A stretch of DNA of 23,370 nucleotides from NCBI GenBank assembly GCA_050744245.1, contig JBOGGX010000061.1, positions 1-23,370 on the forward strand, given 5' to 3'. The notes under the pieces were generated by a model. That model saw only the letters and a program-made list of their open reading frames with translations, made no database searches and had not been told where the DNA came from. Below, piece after piece: positions 1 through 7,323 of the stretch. Positions within the stretch are counted from its first letter, which is position 1. Each line of letters starts with the position of its first letter. The translations under genes and the position numbers were made by a program. The DNA is from JBOGGX01 sp050744245 (GTDB taxonomy: Bacteria > Actinomycetota > Acidimicrobiia > Acidimicrobiales > JBOGGX01).

Positions 1-1937
1 GCCTCGGGCGAGCCGGCGCGGGCCGACACGACCGCCGATGCGGCGCGGGCCCAGGCCTCGACGACGCCTGCCGCCAGCTGGCGCGCTCGACCGATCGCGT
101 CGTCCAGCAGGTCGAGGGCGGTCGGCCCGGAGCCGTCGCCGCGCCCGTCGGCCCGGTCGAATCGGGCGGACAGGAGCCCGCCGATCACCGCCACCAGCAT
201 CGCACCCCACCGGTCACCGGCTCGATCGCGATCGTCCACCAGCCGAGCGGCCTCGAGCGGCGACGCGTTGAGGAGGTCGACCACGACCGACGCCAGCGCC
301 GCCAGCCCGGGCAGATCGAGCCGCTCGGCGTCGGCGATGACCATCTCGAGCTCGACGCCCGCCTCATGGGTCGGGAAGGCGAAGGTGTCGAGGAGCATCC
401 GGACGAGGCGGGCGATCACCGGCACCGCCGGGTGGCCTTTCGCCTCGCGGGTGAGCTGGCTCAGCAGTCGGCGCGACTCGTCGACGTCACCCGCGAGCAG
501 CCCGGCCAGCGACCCGGCCAGCCGCTCGGCCGGTGCGGCCCCGGCCCGGCGGAGCAGGCGTGCGGCCACCAGGCGAGGCTCGGCGTGGGTCGCCCGCCGC
601 AGCGCGGCCGACCAGTCCTCGCGGTCGGGCGGACCCGCGGGTGCGTCCGGCGGTTCCGGGTCGAGCCAGACCTCGACCGCCATCCGCTCGGCCCGGATGG
701 CGTCGGCGGCCGGCGCCCCGGCGGCCTCGGCCCGGCGGTAGAACGCCGCCGCGCCGGCCAGGTCGCCCGCGGCGAGGCGCTGGCGGGCCCGGGCCTGGGC
801 CACCCGGTGATGTCCTTCGAGCGAGATCGGCAGCGACCGGAGCCAGGCACCGGGCCCGGCCGCCAGCCGGTCGCCGGCAGATCCGTCGAGGAGCCGGGCC
901 AGGTCCTGGTTCAGGTTGGCCTCGGCGAAGCAGCGGGCGGCCTGGGCCACCTCGCCCTCGCGAAGCAGCAGCTCGCCCGCCCGGGCCAGCCAGGTCCGTT
1001 CGCCGGTGGGCCCGAGGGTGCCGGCGCGCTCGGCGTCGAGGTGGACGGCCAGCCAGCGGGGCAGACGGTAGGCATCGGACAGGAGGTCGTCGACCAGCAG
1101 CCGCCGAGCGTGGAGATCGGCGAGGACGGGGCCGGTGCCCCGCCGGTCGAGGAGATCGTCGACCCTCGACTCGGTCAGGCGACCGAGGGCCGAGCCGTGC
1201 ACCAACACGTGCCGTGACTCGTCGTCCAACCCGGCCAGCACGTTGGTGCGGACGTACTCGCGCAGCGCGGGCCACCTCGGCGCCGGCGTGGCCAGCACCC
1301 GCTGGCGGTCGGCCGGGTGCCGGCCCCGGGTGGCCGATTCGAGCAGGCGGAGCGCGGCGATCCAGCCGTCGGTCCGCTCGACCGCGATGGCCACCTCGTC
1401 GGCGGTCATCGGCGCGCCGAGCGCCTCCGCGAAGAGGAGATGGATCTCACGGGCCATGAAGCGCAGGTCGTCGAAGCCGATCTCGATGAGGTCGTCGGCG
1501 ACCCGCCAGGCCGACAGGTCGTAGGCCGGCGCCCTCCTCGTGGCGGCCAGGACGGTGGTGGTCATCGGCAGCCGGCCGACCAGCTCGAACACCGCCCGCT
1601 CGCCCGCCGTGCCGTGGATCGTGTGGAGGTCGTCGATGACGAGCAGGGTGCGGTCGGGCCCGCCCGGGCCGTCCGGGACCAGAGGTCCGAGCCGGGCGCG
1701 GACCTCGGCCGGGTCGGCCATCGAGTCGGTGCCGTCGACCCACGTGACGGGCACGCCCCGCGCTCGCCGGTCGTCGGTGAGCTCCCGCAGCAGCACAGAC
1801 TTGCCGGCACCCGCGGGGGCCAGGAGCAGCGTGAGCCGGACATCGGAGGCGTCGGCCAGCAGGAGGTGGAGGCGTTCGCGACGAAGCCAGCGCCCCGACG
1901 GCGCGCGTCGCCCCGGACCACCGCCTGGTCGTCCCAC
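1..1937 (-). CDS. LuxR/MalT-type STAND ATPase transcriptional regulator (C-terminus beyond window)
   Basis: The minus-strand frame stays open from a GTG at 1937 to the window edge (645 complete codons). Seen: Walker A APAGAGKS at residues 40-47, a Walker B-like LLVIDDLH near residue 100, a winged-helix-like region after it, then a long Ala/Leu/Arg-rich helical stretch resembling TPR-type sensor repeats. This order (short basic N-terminus, NTPase, helical repeats) is that of large ATP-binding LuxR regulators (MalT family), which bind an inducer and ATP, oligomerise and activate transcription through a C-terminal LuxR HTH. That HTH lies outside the window, so the output domain is inferred; a BTAD/SARP-like relative is possible. 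GTG 1937 is the only usual start between the in-frame stop near 1990 and Walker A. A promoter lies just upstream, giving an almost leaderless transcript. It is divergent from pepN; no target gene is evident. Confidence 0.82.
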   Translation of the reverse strand, partial: MGRPGGGPGRRAPSGRWLRRERLHLLLADASDVRLTLLLAPAGAGKSVLLRELTDDRRARGVPVTWVDGTDSMADPAEVRARLGPLVPDGPGGPDRTLLVIDDLHTIHGTAGERAVFELVGRLPMTTTVLAATRRAPAYDLSAWRVADDLIEIGFDDLRFMAREIHLLFAEALGAPMTADEVAIAVERTDGWIAALRLLESATRGRHPADRQRVLATPAPRWPALREYVRTNVLAGLDDESRHVLVHGSALGRLTESRVDDLLDRRGTGPVLADLHARRLLVDDLLSDAYRLPRWLAVHLDAERAGTLGPTGERTWLARAGELLLREGEVAQAARCFAEANLNQDLARLLDGSAGDRLAAGPGAWLRSLPISLEGHHRVAQARARQRLAAGDLAGAAAFYRRAEAAGAPAADAIRAERMAVEVWLDPEPPDAPAGPPDREDWSAALRRATHAEPRLVAARLLRRAGAAPAERLAGSLAGLLAGDVDESRRLLSQLTREAKGHPAVPVIARLVRMLLDTFAFPTHEAGVELEMVIADAERLDLPGLAALASVVVDLLNASPLEAARLVDDRDRAGDRWGAMLVAVIGGLLSARFDRADGRGDGSGPTALDLLDDAIGRARQLAAGVVEAWARAASAVVSARAGSPE

Positions 1938-1947
1938 CCGGTCGCAC

Positions 1948-1976
1948 AGTGTACGGAACCGGCTACTCGCTGTCCT
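1948..1976 (-). promoter_or_regulatory. sigma70-type promoter for the LuxR/MalT-type regulator
   Basis: On the minus strand a -35 box AGGACA (1976-1971) and a -10 box TACACT (1953-1948) are separated by exactly 17 bp. The predicted transcription start falls within a few bases of the GTG at 1937, consistent with a leaderless or very short leader. No Shine-Dalgarno sequence precedes that GTG. Placement is by consensus match only. Confidence 0.5.
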
Positions 1977-1977
1977 G

Positions 1978-1989
1978 GGCCATTTGGCC
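1978..1989. promoter_or_regulatory. inverted repeat GGCCA-TT-TGGCC in the divergent promoter region
   Basis: A perfect 5-bp inverted repeat with a 2-bp spacer lies directly upstream of the regulator's -35 box, in the 99-bp gap between the two divergent genes. It is placed where an operator could act on both. Small G/C-rich palindromes also arise by chance, so the role is speculative. Confidence 0.25.
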
Positions 1990-2022
1990 TACGCGCCGGG
2001 CACCGGCCCGGGCCCGGCCCAC

Positions 2023-2028
2023 TACCCT
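2023..2028 (+). promoter_or_regulatory. -10 box TACCCT of pepN (leaderless arrangement)
   Basis: TACCCT matches the actinobacterial TANNNT -10 consensus and ends 8 nt before the pepN GTG, the spacing expected when transcription starts at or next to the start codon. There is no clear Shine-Dalgarno sequence and no good -35 box. Confidence 0.4.
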
Positions 2029-2036
2029 CGGTCGGC

Positions 2037-4634
2037 GTGACCACAGACGATCGCTACCGCCTGCCTCGCACGGCCGTCCCCTCCCGCTACGAGCTCGAGC
2101 TCGCGCCCGACCTGGACGCGGCCAGCTTCGACGGCCGTTCCACGGTCGCCCTCGACCTCAACCAGCCGCTCGCCGAGATCGTGCTCAACGCCCTCGAGCT
2201 CGACATCGACGAGGCCTGGCTGACGACCGCCGACGGCGACCGGGTCGACGCGAGCGTGACCCTTGAGCCCGAGACCGAACGGGTCCGGCTCGCGTTGGCC
2301 AGGGAGGTCGCGGCCGGGCCGGCCAGCCTGCACACCAGGTTCCGAGGGACCCTCAACGACAAGCTCACCGGGTTCTACCGCAGCACGTTCACCGACCAGT
2401 CCGGCACCGAACAGCTCATCGCGGCCACCCAGTTCGAGGCGACGTTCGCCCGCAAGGCGTTCCCGTCGTGGGACGAGCCGTCGTTCAAGGCGACCTTCGC
2501 CGTCTCCCTCGTCGTCCCCGACGACCTGCTGGCCCTGTCGAACGGGGCCGAGGTCGAGCGCACGCCGACCGGCGACGGGCGGGTGCAGGTCCGCTTCGCC
2601 GAGACGATGAAGATGTCAACCTACCTCGTGGCCTTCGTCGTCGGCCCGTTCGACATCACCGACCCGGTCGACGTCGACGGCACCCCGCTGCGGGTGGCGA
2701 CCCCGCGAGGCAAGCTGCACCTGGCCGACCACGCCCTCGACGCCGGCGCCGCGGCATTGCGCTACTTCGCCGACTACTACGGCATCCCCTACCCGGGCGA
2801 CAAGGTCGACCTGATCGCCATCCCCGACTTCGCGTTCGGGGCCATGGAGAACCTGGGCGCCATCACGTTCCGCGAGATCGCCCTGCTCCTCGACCCCGGC
2901 CAGGCCACCCAGCCCGAGCTCCAGCGGGTCACCGACGTCATCACCCACGAGCTGGCCCACATGTGGTTCGGCGACCTGGTGACGATGAAGTGGTGGAACG
3001 GCATCTGGCTGAACGAGGCCTTCGCCACGTTCATGGAGATGAAGGCGACCGACGACTACCGCCCCGAGTGGCAGCGATGGACGTCGTTCGCCCTCGAGCG
3101 CACGCCTGCGTTCGACACCGACGCCACGGCCAGCACCCGCCCGGTCGAGTACGAGGTGGTGTCGCCGGCCGAGGCCGAGGGCATGTTCGACGTCCTCACC
3201 TACCAGAAGGGCGCGGCGGTGCTGCGCATGCTCGAGCAGTACCTGGGCGAGGAGGTCATGCGCGACGGCATCCGTCACTACCTGGCGCGCCACGCCTACG
3301 GGAACACCGACACTGCCGACCTGTGGAACGCGATCGAGGAGGTGAGCGGCCAGCCGGTCCGGCGGATCATGGACTCGTGGATCCTGCAGGGCGGCTACCC
3401 CGTCATCGGCGTCGAGCTGGTGGGCGACGGCACCACCCTGCGCCTCGTCCAGGAGCGGTTCAGGTTCGAGGGCGGCGAGGACGCGGCTGCGGGCGAGGGT
3501 GCGGCGCCGGAGGGTCTGGGCGAGCGGTGGGTGGTTCCGGTCGTGGTGCGCTACGGGTCGAACGGCCAGACCAGGATCCAGCGGGTGCTCGTCGACTCGG
3601 TCGAAACCGGGCTCCAGCTCGACTTCGCTCCGGAGTGGGTGATCGCCAACGCCGACGGCAACGGGTTCTACCGGACCCGGTACACCCCGAAGCTGCTGTC
3701 GGCATTGGCCTCGCGGGGAGGGGAGGTGCTGTCGCCCATCGAGCGCTACGGGCTGGTCGACGACACCTACGCATCGGTCCTGGCCGGGACGACGTCGGCG
3801 CCCGACTTCCTCGATTTCGCCCGCAGCTTCACCGACGAGACCGAGCTCGAGGTGTGGCAGCGGCTGGCCGCCGCGCTCGGGGCGCTCGGCCGCATCGTCG
3901 ACGAGGCGACCCGGCCCCGGTTCCAGGCCACCGTGCGCGGGCTGGCCGGCCCGGCCCTGAACGGGATGGGGTGGACCCCGGCCCACGACGAGGACGGCCG
4001 CACGCGTGAGCTGCGAGGGGTCCTGTTCGAGCTGCTCGGCGTGCTCGGCGCCGACGTGGAGGTGCGCTCGCGGGCGGCGACGCTGCACGCCGTGTTCGAG
4101 GCCGACCGGGACTCGGTCGACCCGGCGCTGGCCGCGGCCGCGGTCGCGGTGCTGGCCGAGTCGGCCACGGGCGACGAGGCGGCGGAGCGGTTCGAGCAGT
4201 TCTGGCAGCGGCACCGGCAGCCGGCCACCCCGCAGGAGGAGGTGCGCTACCTGTTCGCCCTGGCCCGGTTCCATGACGATGCCCTGTTCCGGCGCATCCT
4301 CGACCTGTCGCTGACCGAGGTCCGGTCGCAGAACGGCGCCTTCCTCATCCGGCTGGCGCTCATGAACCGGACCCACGGCCCGGTGGCGTGGGACTTCGTG
4401 GCCGAGCATTGGACCGAGCTCAACCGTCGGCTGCCGAGCAACAGCATCGCCCGGATGGTCGAGGGCATCGTCGCCCTCTCGGACCCTGAGGTGGCGAACC
4501 GCGTCCAGGCGTTCTTCCGGGAGCACGAGGTGCCCCAGGGCGCCAAGACCGTGGCCCAGCACCTCGAACGCCAGCGGGTCAACGTCGCCCTCCGAGAACG
4601 AGAAGCCCAGGGCCTCAAGGACGCCCTCACCTAG
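2037..4634 (+). CDS. pepN: M1-family aminopeptidase N
   Basis: The 865-residue product is a cytosolic zinc aminopeptidase removing N-terminal residues from peptides, full length for actinobacterial PepN (about 850-870). Seen: the substrate-binding GAMEN motif at residues 268-272, the zinc-binding HEXXH-X18-E with H304, H308 and E327 and catalytic E305, and the transition-state tyrosine Y389 in LTYQKG. The N-terminal beta-sandwich domain precedes these, and a long helical ERAP1-like C-terminal domain follows from about residue 540. The start is GTG 2037: homology begins at once (TTDDRYRLPRTAVPSRYEL) and a TACCCT box sits 8 nt upstream. The frame stays open upstream to 1317, but that part is antisense to the regulator and has no family similarity. 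It is divergently transcribed from the regulator. A hairpin-forming family A repeat starts 10 nt after the stop and could terminate transcription. Confidence 0.96.
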   Translation: MTTDDRYRLPRTAVPSRYELELAPDLDAASFDGRSTVALDLNQPLAEIVLNALELDIDEAWLTTADGDRVDASVTLEPETERVRLALAREVAAGPASLHTRFRGTLNDKLTGFYRSTFTDQSGTEQLIAATQFEATFARKAFPSWDEPSFKATFAVSLVVPDDLLALSNGAEVERTPTGDGRVQVRFAETMKMSTYLVAFVVGPFDITDPVDVDGTPLRVATPRGKLHLADHALDAGAAALRYFADYYGIPYPGDKVDLIAIPDFAFGAMENLGAITFREIALLLDPGQATQPELQRVTDVITHELAHMWFGDLVTMKWWNGIWLNEAFATFMEMKATDDYRPEWQRWTSFALERTPAFDTDATASTRPVEYEVVSPAEAEGMFDVLTYQKGAAVLRMLEQYLGEEVMRDGIRHYLARHAYGNTDTADLWNAIEEVSGQPVRRIMDSWILQGGYPVIGVELVGDGTTLRLVQERFRFEGGEDAAAGEGAAPEGLGERWVVPVVVRYGSNGQTRIQRVLVDSVETGLQLDFAPEWVIANADGNGFYRTRYTPKLLSALASRGGEVLSPIERYGLVDDTYASVLAGTTSAPDFLDFARSFTDETELEVWQRLAAALGALGRIVDEATRPRFQATVRGLAGPALNGMGWTPAHDEDGRTRELRGVLFELLGVLGADVEVRSRAATLHAVFEADRDSVDPALAAAAVAVLAESATGDEAAERFEQFWQRHRQPATPQEEVRYLFALARFHDDALFRRILDLSLTEVRSQNGAFLIRLALMNRTHGPVAWDFVAEHWTELNRRLPSNSIARMVEGIVALSDPEVANRVQAFFREHEVPQGAKTVAQHLERQRVNVALREREAQGLKDALT

Positions 4635-4643
4635 ACCCCAGTG

Positions 4644-4695
4644 CGAATGTTCGGTGGATCCTTCCCGAAAATGGGAAAGATCCACCGCAGGTTCG
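4644..4695 (-). repeat. family A palindromic repeat, copy A1
   Basis: A 52-bp imperfect palindrome with arms GGTGGATC-CTTCCC and GGGAAA-GATCCACC around a GAAAAT loop, flanked by CGAATGTTC and GCAGGTTCG. Its reverse complement aligns end to end with A2 and A3. It shares the central TTCCCATTTTCGG (minus strand) with A2, suggesting a common recent origin. It lies 10 nt after the pepN stop and 45 nt before the nuclease gene, inverted relative to A2. It may also serve as the pepN terminator, though no T-run follows. Confidence 0.85.
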
Positions 4696-4740
4696 GGGCA
4701 CGGGTCGTGGATGTCACACCCCCGATTCATACTCCTGGGC

Positions 4741-5709
4741 ATGACAACCCACGAAGTAGACCAACGAATCTCCGAGCTGGCGGGGCGCCAGGCCGGTGCG
4801 TTCAACACCCCACAGGCCGAATCGGTCGGCGCCAACCCGAGGTTTCGGCATCGGAGGGTGGCGAGCGGGCGATGGTTGAGATCCAGCAAAGGCGTCTTCC
4901 ACCTGCGGGATCATCCGGTCACCTGGCACACGCGCCTCTGGATCGCCCTTCTCGAGGCCGGCGGCCACGCAGCCGTCAGCCGCCGGGCCGCCGCCCAGCT
5001 CCTCGGCCTGCCCGGGGAATGGCGCGACCCCGTCGACATCACGAAACGACAGGGAAAACATCACCACGTCACGCAGGGCCGGCTCCACGAGAGCTCGTGG
5101 CTCCCGCCCGAGCACGTCACCACGATCGACGGCCTGCCGTGCACCACCCTGGCTCGCACGCTCTTCGACCTGGCCGGTGATCCCCAGCGATGGGAACGCC
5201 AGAGCGAGGCCGGGCTGGCCATCCACGAGAAACGCATCCGCCGCCTGATGAACCATGCGCTGCGCCAGCAGGGCCTGACCATCGACAAGCAGGCGGCCGT
5301 GCTGGCCGTGCTCGGCAAGCGGGGCCGGCCCGGAACGGCGCTCATCCGACGGCTGCTGGAGGAGTTCGGCCCCGACTACCAGCCCACCGAGAGCGGGCTG
5401 GAAGACCTGTTCCTGTCGGTCGTCGCCGCGGGCGGGCTCGAGGTCCCCGTCAAACAGGTGACGTTGGGTGAGGACCGCGCCATCGGCCGGGTCGACTTCG
5501 TCTACCGCGAGGCCAGGCTCGTCATCGAGGTCGACAGCGGGTTCCATGACGGACCCGACGACCGCCAGGCCGACCGGTGGCGCGACAACGATCTCCACGC
5601 CGCCGGGTGGCGGGTGATCCGTATCCGGTACCGCGATCTGGTGCGCGAGCCCGACCGAGTCGTCGAGGTCATACGTCGGGCCCTCCGCGCCGTGGCGGCC
5701 GGCGCCTGA
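4741..5709 (+). CDS. DUF559/Vsr-like endonuclease-domain protein with AbiEi-type N-terminal domain
   Basis: 322 residues. The N-terminal 50 or so (VDQRISELAGRQAG, then GRWLRSSKGVFHL) match the winged-helix domain of AbiEi-type antitoxins. The C-terminal 110 form a DUF559 fold of the PD-(D/E)XK superfamily: E217 and E221 in TESGLE, D252 in RVDFVY, E263 and D265 in VIEVDS, then GWRVIRIRYRDL. Such proteins are abundant, multicopy and poorly understood in actinobacteria; a role as defence nuclease, antitoxin-like regulator or selfish DNA nuclease is not settled. ATG 4741 is chosen because family similarity starts there; a weak -10-like CATACT (4728-4733) ends 7 nt upstream and no Shine-Dalgarno is present. 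No AbiEii toxin gene is adjacent. The gene uses more A-rich codons around 5040-5070 than its neighbours and is bracketed by inverted family A repeats, both hinting at acquisition. Confidence 0.85.
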   Translation: MTTHEVDQRISELAGRQAGAFNTPQAESVGANPRFRHRRVASGRWLRSSKGVFHLRDHPVTWHTRLWIALLEAGGHAAVSRRAAAQLLGLPGEWRDPVDITKRQGKHHHVTQGRLHESSWLPPEHVTTIDGLPCTTLARTLFDLAGDPQRWERQSEAGLAIHEKRIRRLMNHALRQQGLTIDKQAAVLAVLGKRGRPGTALIRRLLEEFGPDYQPTESGLEDLFLSVVAAGGLEVPVKQVTLGEDRAIGRVDFVYREARLVIEVDSGFHDGPDDRQADRWRDNDLHAAGWRVIRIRYRDLVREPDRVVEVIRRALRAVAAGA

Positions 5710-5758
5710 ACTTGCCGTGGTTCATTCCCATTTTCGGCAATGATCCACCGAACATTCG
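5708..5758 (+). repeat. family A palindromic repeat, copy A2
   Basis: A 51-bp copy in plus orientation beginning inside the TGA stop of the nuclease gene (TGAACTTG). Its last 20 bp are identical to those of A3, and its central TCCCATTTTCGG matches A1 read on the minus strand. Two bases break the palindrome relative to A3 (CCGTGG for CGGTGG, CGGCAA for GGGAA). It may act as the 3' hairpin of the nuclease transcript. Confidence 0.85.
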
Positions 5759-5838
5759 GGTTTCGTTGGGGGTGGGGAACCAGGGCTGGGCTGGCATCGT
5801 TGTCTGCTCAGTTCCGACCGGACGAGGTTTGAGATCGC

Positions 5839-7323
5839 ATGTCAGTACGAGCCCTCGGGCGATGCGTGTTGGTGGCCGCCACGGTCGCGATCGTGGCCGG
5901 CTGTGGCGTGGCGGCCGACGTGGCCAACCGCGACCGCATCCTGCTGGCCGGCGACGACGCCACCCCGACCACGGTCGGCCGGGCGATCGACGAGGTCGAG
6001 GACCGCTTCAACGGCGACGGCATCGGCGACGACGACGAGGTCATCCTGGCCGCCCTCCAGGATGTCGAGGCCTACTGGGACAACGAGTTCCCCGAGGTGT
6101 TCGGCGGCGATTTCGAGCCGGTCGATGCGTTCTTCGCCTACGGCCCCGACACCGAGTCGCCGCCGTGCGGCTCGCCGCCGCCGCCGTACCAGGCGATCGC
6201 GGGCAACGCCTTCTACTGCCCGGGCACCGACATCATCGCCTGGGACACCACCCAGCTCATCCCCGGGATCCAGGACCAGTTCGGCGACTTCGCGCTGGGA
6301 ATCGTGATGGCGCACGAGTACGGGCACGCCCTCCAGGCCCGGACCGACTTCGACGGGCTCACCATCGCCTTCGAGCAGCAGGCCGACTGCTACGCCGGGG
6401 CCTGGGCCCAGTGGGTGCGCAGGGGCAACGCCGAGAACTTCGAGATCCGCTTCGAGGACCTCGACTCGAGCCTGGCCGGCTTCCTCGAACTCCGCGACTC
6501 GCCGAACACGTCGCTCCTCGATCCCGGCGCCCACGGCACCGCGTTCGACCGCGTCAGCGCCTTCCAGGACGGCTTCTTCAACGGGGCCGAGAAGTGCGCC
6601 GAGTACAGCAACGCCGACCTTCCGGCCGTGCCCCTCGAGCAGTTCCGCGAGGGCTTTCTCACCGACGAACCCGACGCCGCGTTCAATCGGGTCGAGGGCT
6701 TCACCGTCGAGGATCTCGACAACTTCTGGACTGCGGTCTTCGACGAGCTGGGCGAGGAATGGGACCCACCCGAGGCCCTGCCGCTCGATCCCTCGGCTCC
6801 CGATCAGCCCTCCTGCGGCGGCGACCAGCTCGACGGCGACGACGTCGAGGGCGAGGCCCTGTACTGCGAGGCCGACGACTTCGTGGCGTGGGACGAGGCC
6901 GAGCTCATGCCCGAGCTGTACAGGGACATCGGCGACTTCGCCATGGCCACCGTGATCGGCACGCAGTACTCGCAGGCCGCCCTGGCCAAGCTGGGCGATG
7001 ACGCCGACGACCTCGAGACCGCCCTGCGGGCCGACTGCCTCACCGGGGCGTGGATCGCGTCGGCCGTGATCCAGGACCGGGGCCCGGCCTCGGAGAACGA
7101 GCTGGGCAACGTGTTCGTCCTCACCCCGGGCGACCTCGACGAGGTCATCGAGTCGTTCCTCACCCAGGGCGACGCCTTCACCCAGCTCGACGCCGAGCTC
7201 GGTGAGCCGGGCACCCCGTTCGTGCGCCTGGGCGCACTGCGCCGCGGGTTCTTCGAGTCGCTCGAGGAGGGCTCGAGCGTGGCGGGCGTGACCGATTGCC
7301 TGGAGAACTTCCTCGCCGACTAG
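5839..7323 (+). CDS. lipoprotein neutral zinc metallopeptidase with a second, degenerate copy of its domain
   Basis: 494 residues. A lipoprotein signal peptide ends in VAGC with Cys22, so the mature protein should be membrane-anchored outside the cell. The first domain (about 95-290) has the features of the YpfJ-like neutral zinc metallopeptidase family: C110, FYCPGTDIIAWD, zinc motif HEYGH at 159-163, and EQQADCYAGAW at 179-189 with the third-ligand region. The second half (about 310-494) repeats the layout: C326, LYCEADDFVAWD, then GTQYSQ aligned with HEYGH, and LRADCLTGAW aligned with the QADCYAGAW stretch. It therefore lacks the zinc histidines and catalytic glutamate. The family is usually near 300 residues with one domain, so this is a duplication with one active and one pseudo-enzyme half. 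The substrate is unknown. The ATG is preceded by a weak GAGG. It converges on the reductase gene with a 4-bp CTAG stop overlap. Confidence 0.88.
   Translation: MSVRALGRCVLVAATVAIVAGCGVAADVANRDRILLAGDDATPTTVGRAIDEVEDRFNGDGIGDDDEVILAALQDVEAYWDNEFPEVFGGDFEPVDAFFAYGPDTESPPCGSPPPPYQAIAGNAFYCPGTDIIAWDTTQLIPGIQDQFGDFALGIVMAHEYGHALQARTDFDGLTIAFEQQADCYAGAWAQWVRRGNAENFEIRFEDLDSSLAGFLELRDSPNTSLLDPGAHGTAFDRVSAFQDGFFNGAEKCAEYSNADLPAVPLEQFREGFLTDEPDAAFNRVEGFTVEDLDNFWTAVFDELGEEWDPPEALPLDPSAPDQPSCGGDQLDGDDVEGEALYCEADDFVAWDEAELMPELYRDIGDFAMATVIGTQYSQAALAKLGDDADDLETALRADCLTGAWIASAVIQDRGPASENELGNVFVLTPGDLDEVIESFLTQGDAFTQLDAELGEPGTPFVRLGALRRGFFESLEEGSSVAGVTDCLENFLAD

Larger units (their letters stand above)
4644..5758 (+). 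mobile_element. candidate mobile unit: DUF559 nuclease gene between inverted family A palindromes
   Basis: A1 and A2 face each other in inverted orientation and enclose exactly one gene, the AbiEi-like/DUF559 nuclease. The gene's stop codon overlaps the first bases of A2. A1 and A2 share loop sequence that A3 does not. A solo copy (A3) and a divergent copy (A4) elsewhere in the window show that the repeat disperses without the gene. No transposase is present and I see no clear target-site duplication, so mobilisation, and the nuclease as its agent, are inference. The repeats may simply be REP-like elements inserted on both sides of an ordinary gene. Confidence 0.35.

Noticed and set aside
2616..4889. 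A 757-residue minus-strand frame under pepN
   Set aside because: It is the antisense of a clear M1 peptidase, is rich in His/Gly/Arg/Pro as G/C-rich shadow frames are, and shows no domain.
4741..5709. Complete AbiEi/AbiEii toxin-antitoxin system
   Set aside because: Only the AbiEi-like N-terminal domain is present, fused to a DUF559 nuclease; no AbiEii nucleotidyltransferase gene is adjacent.
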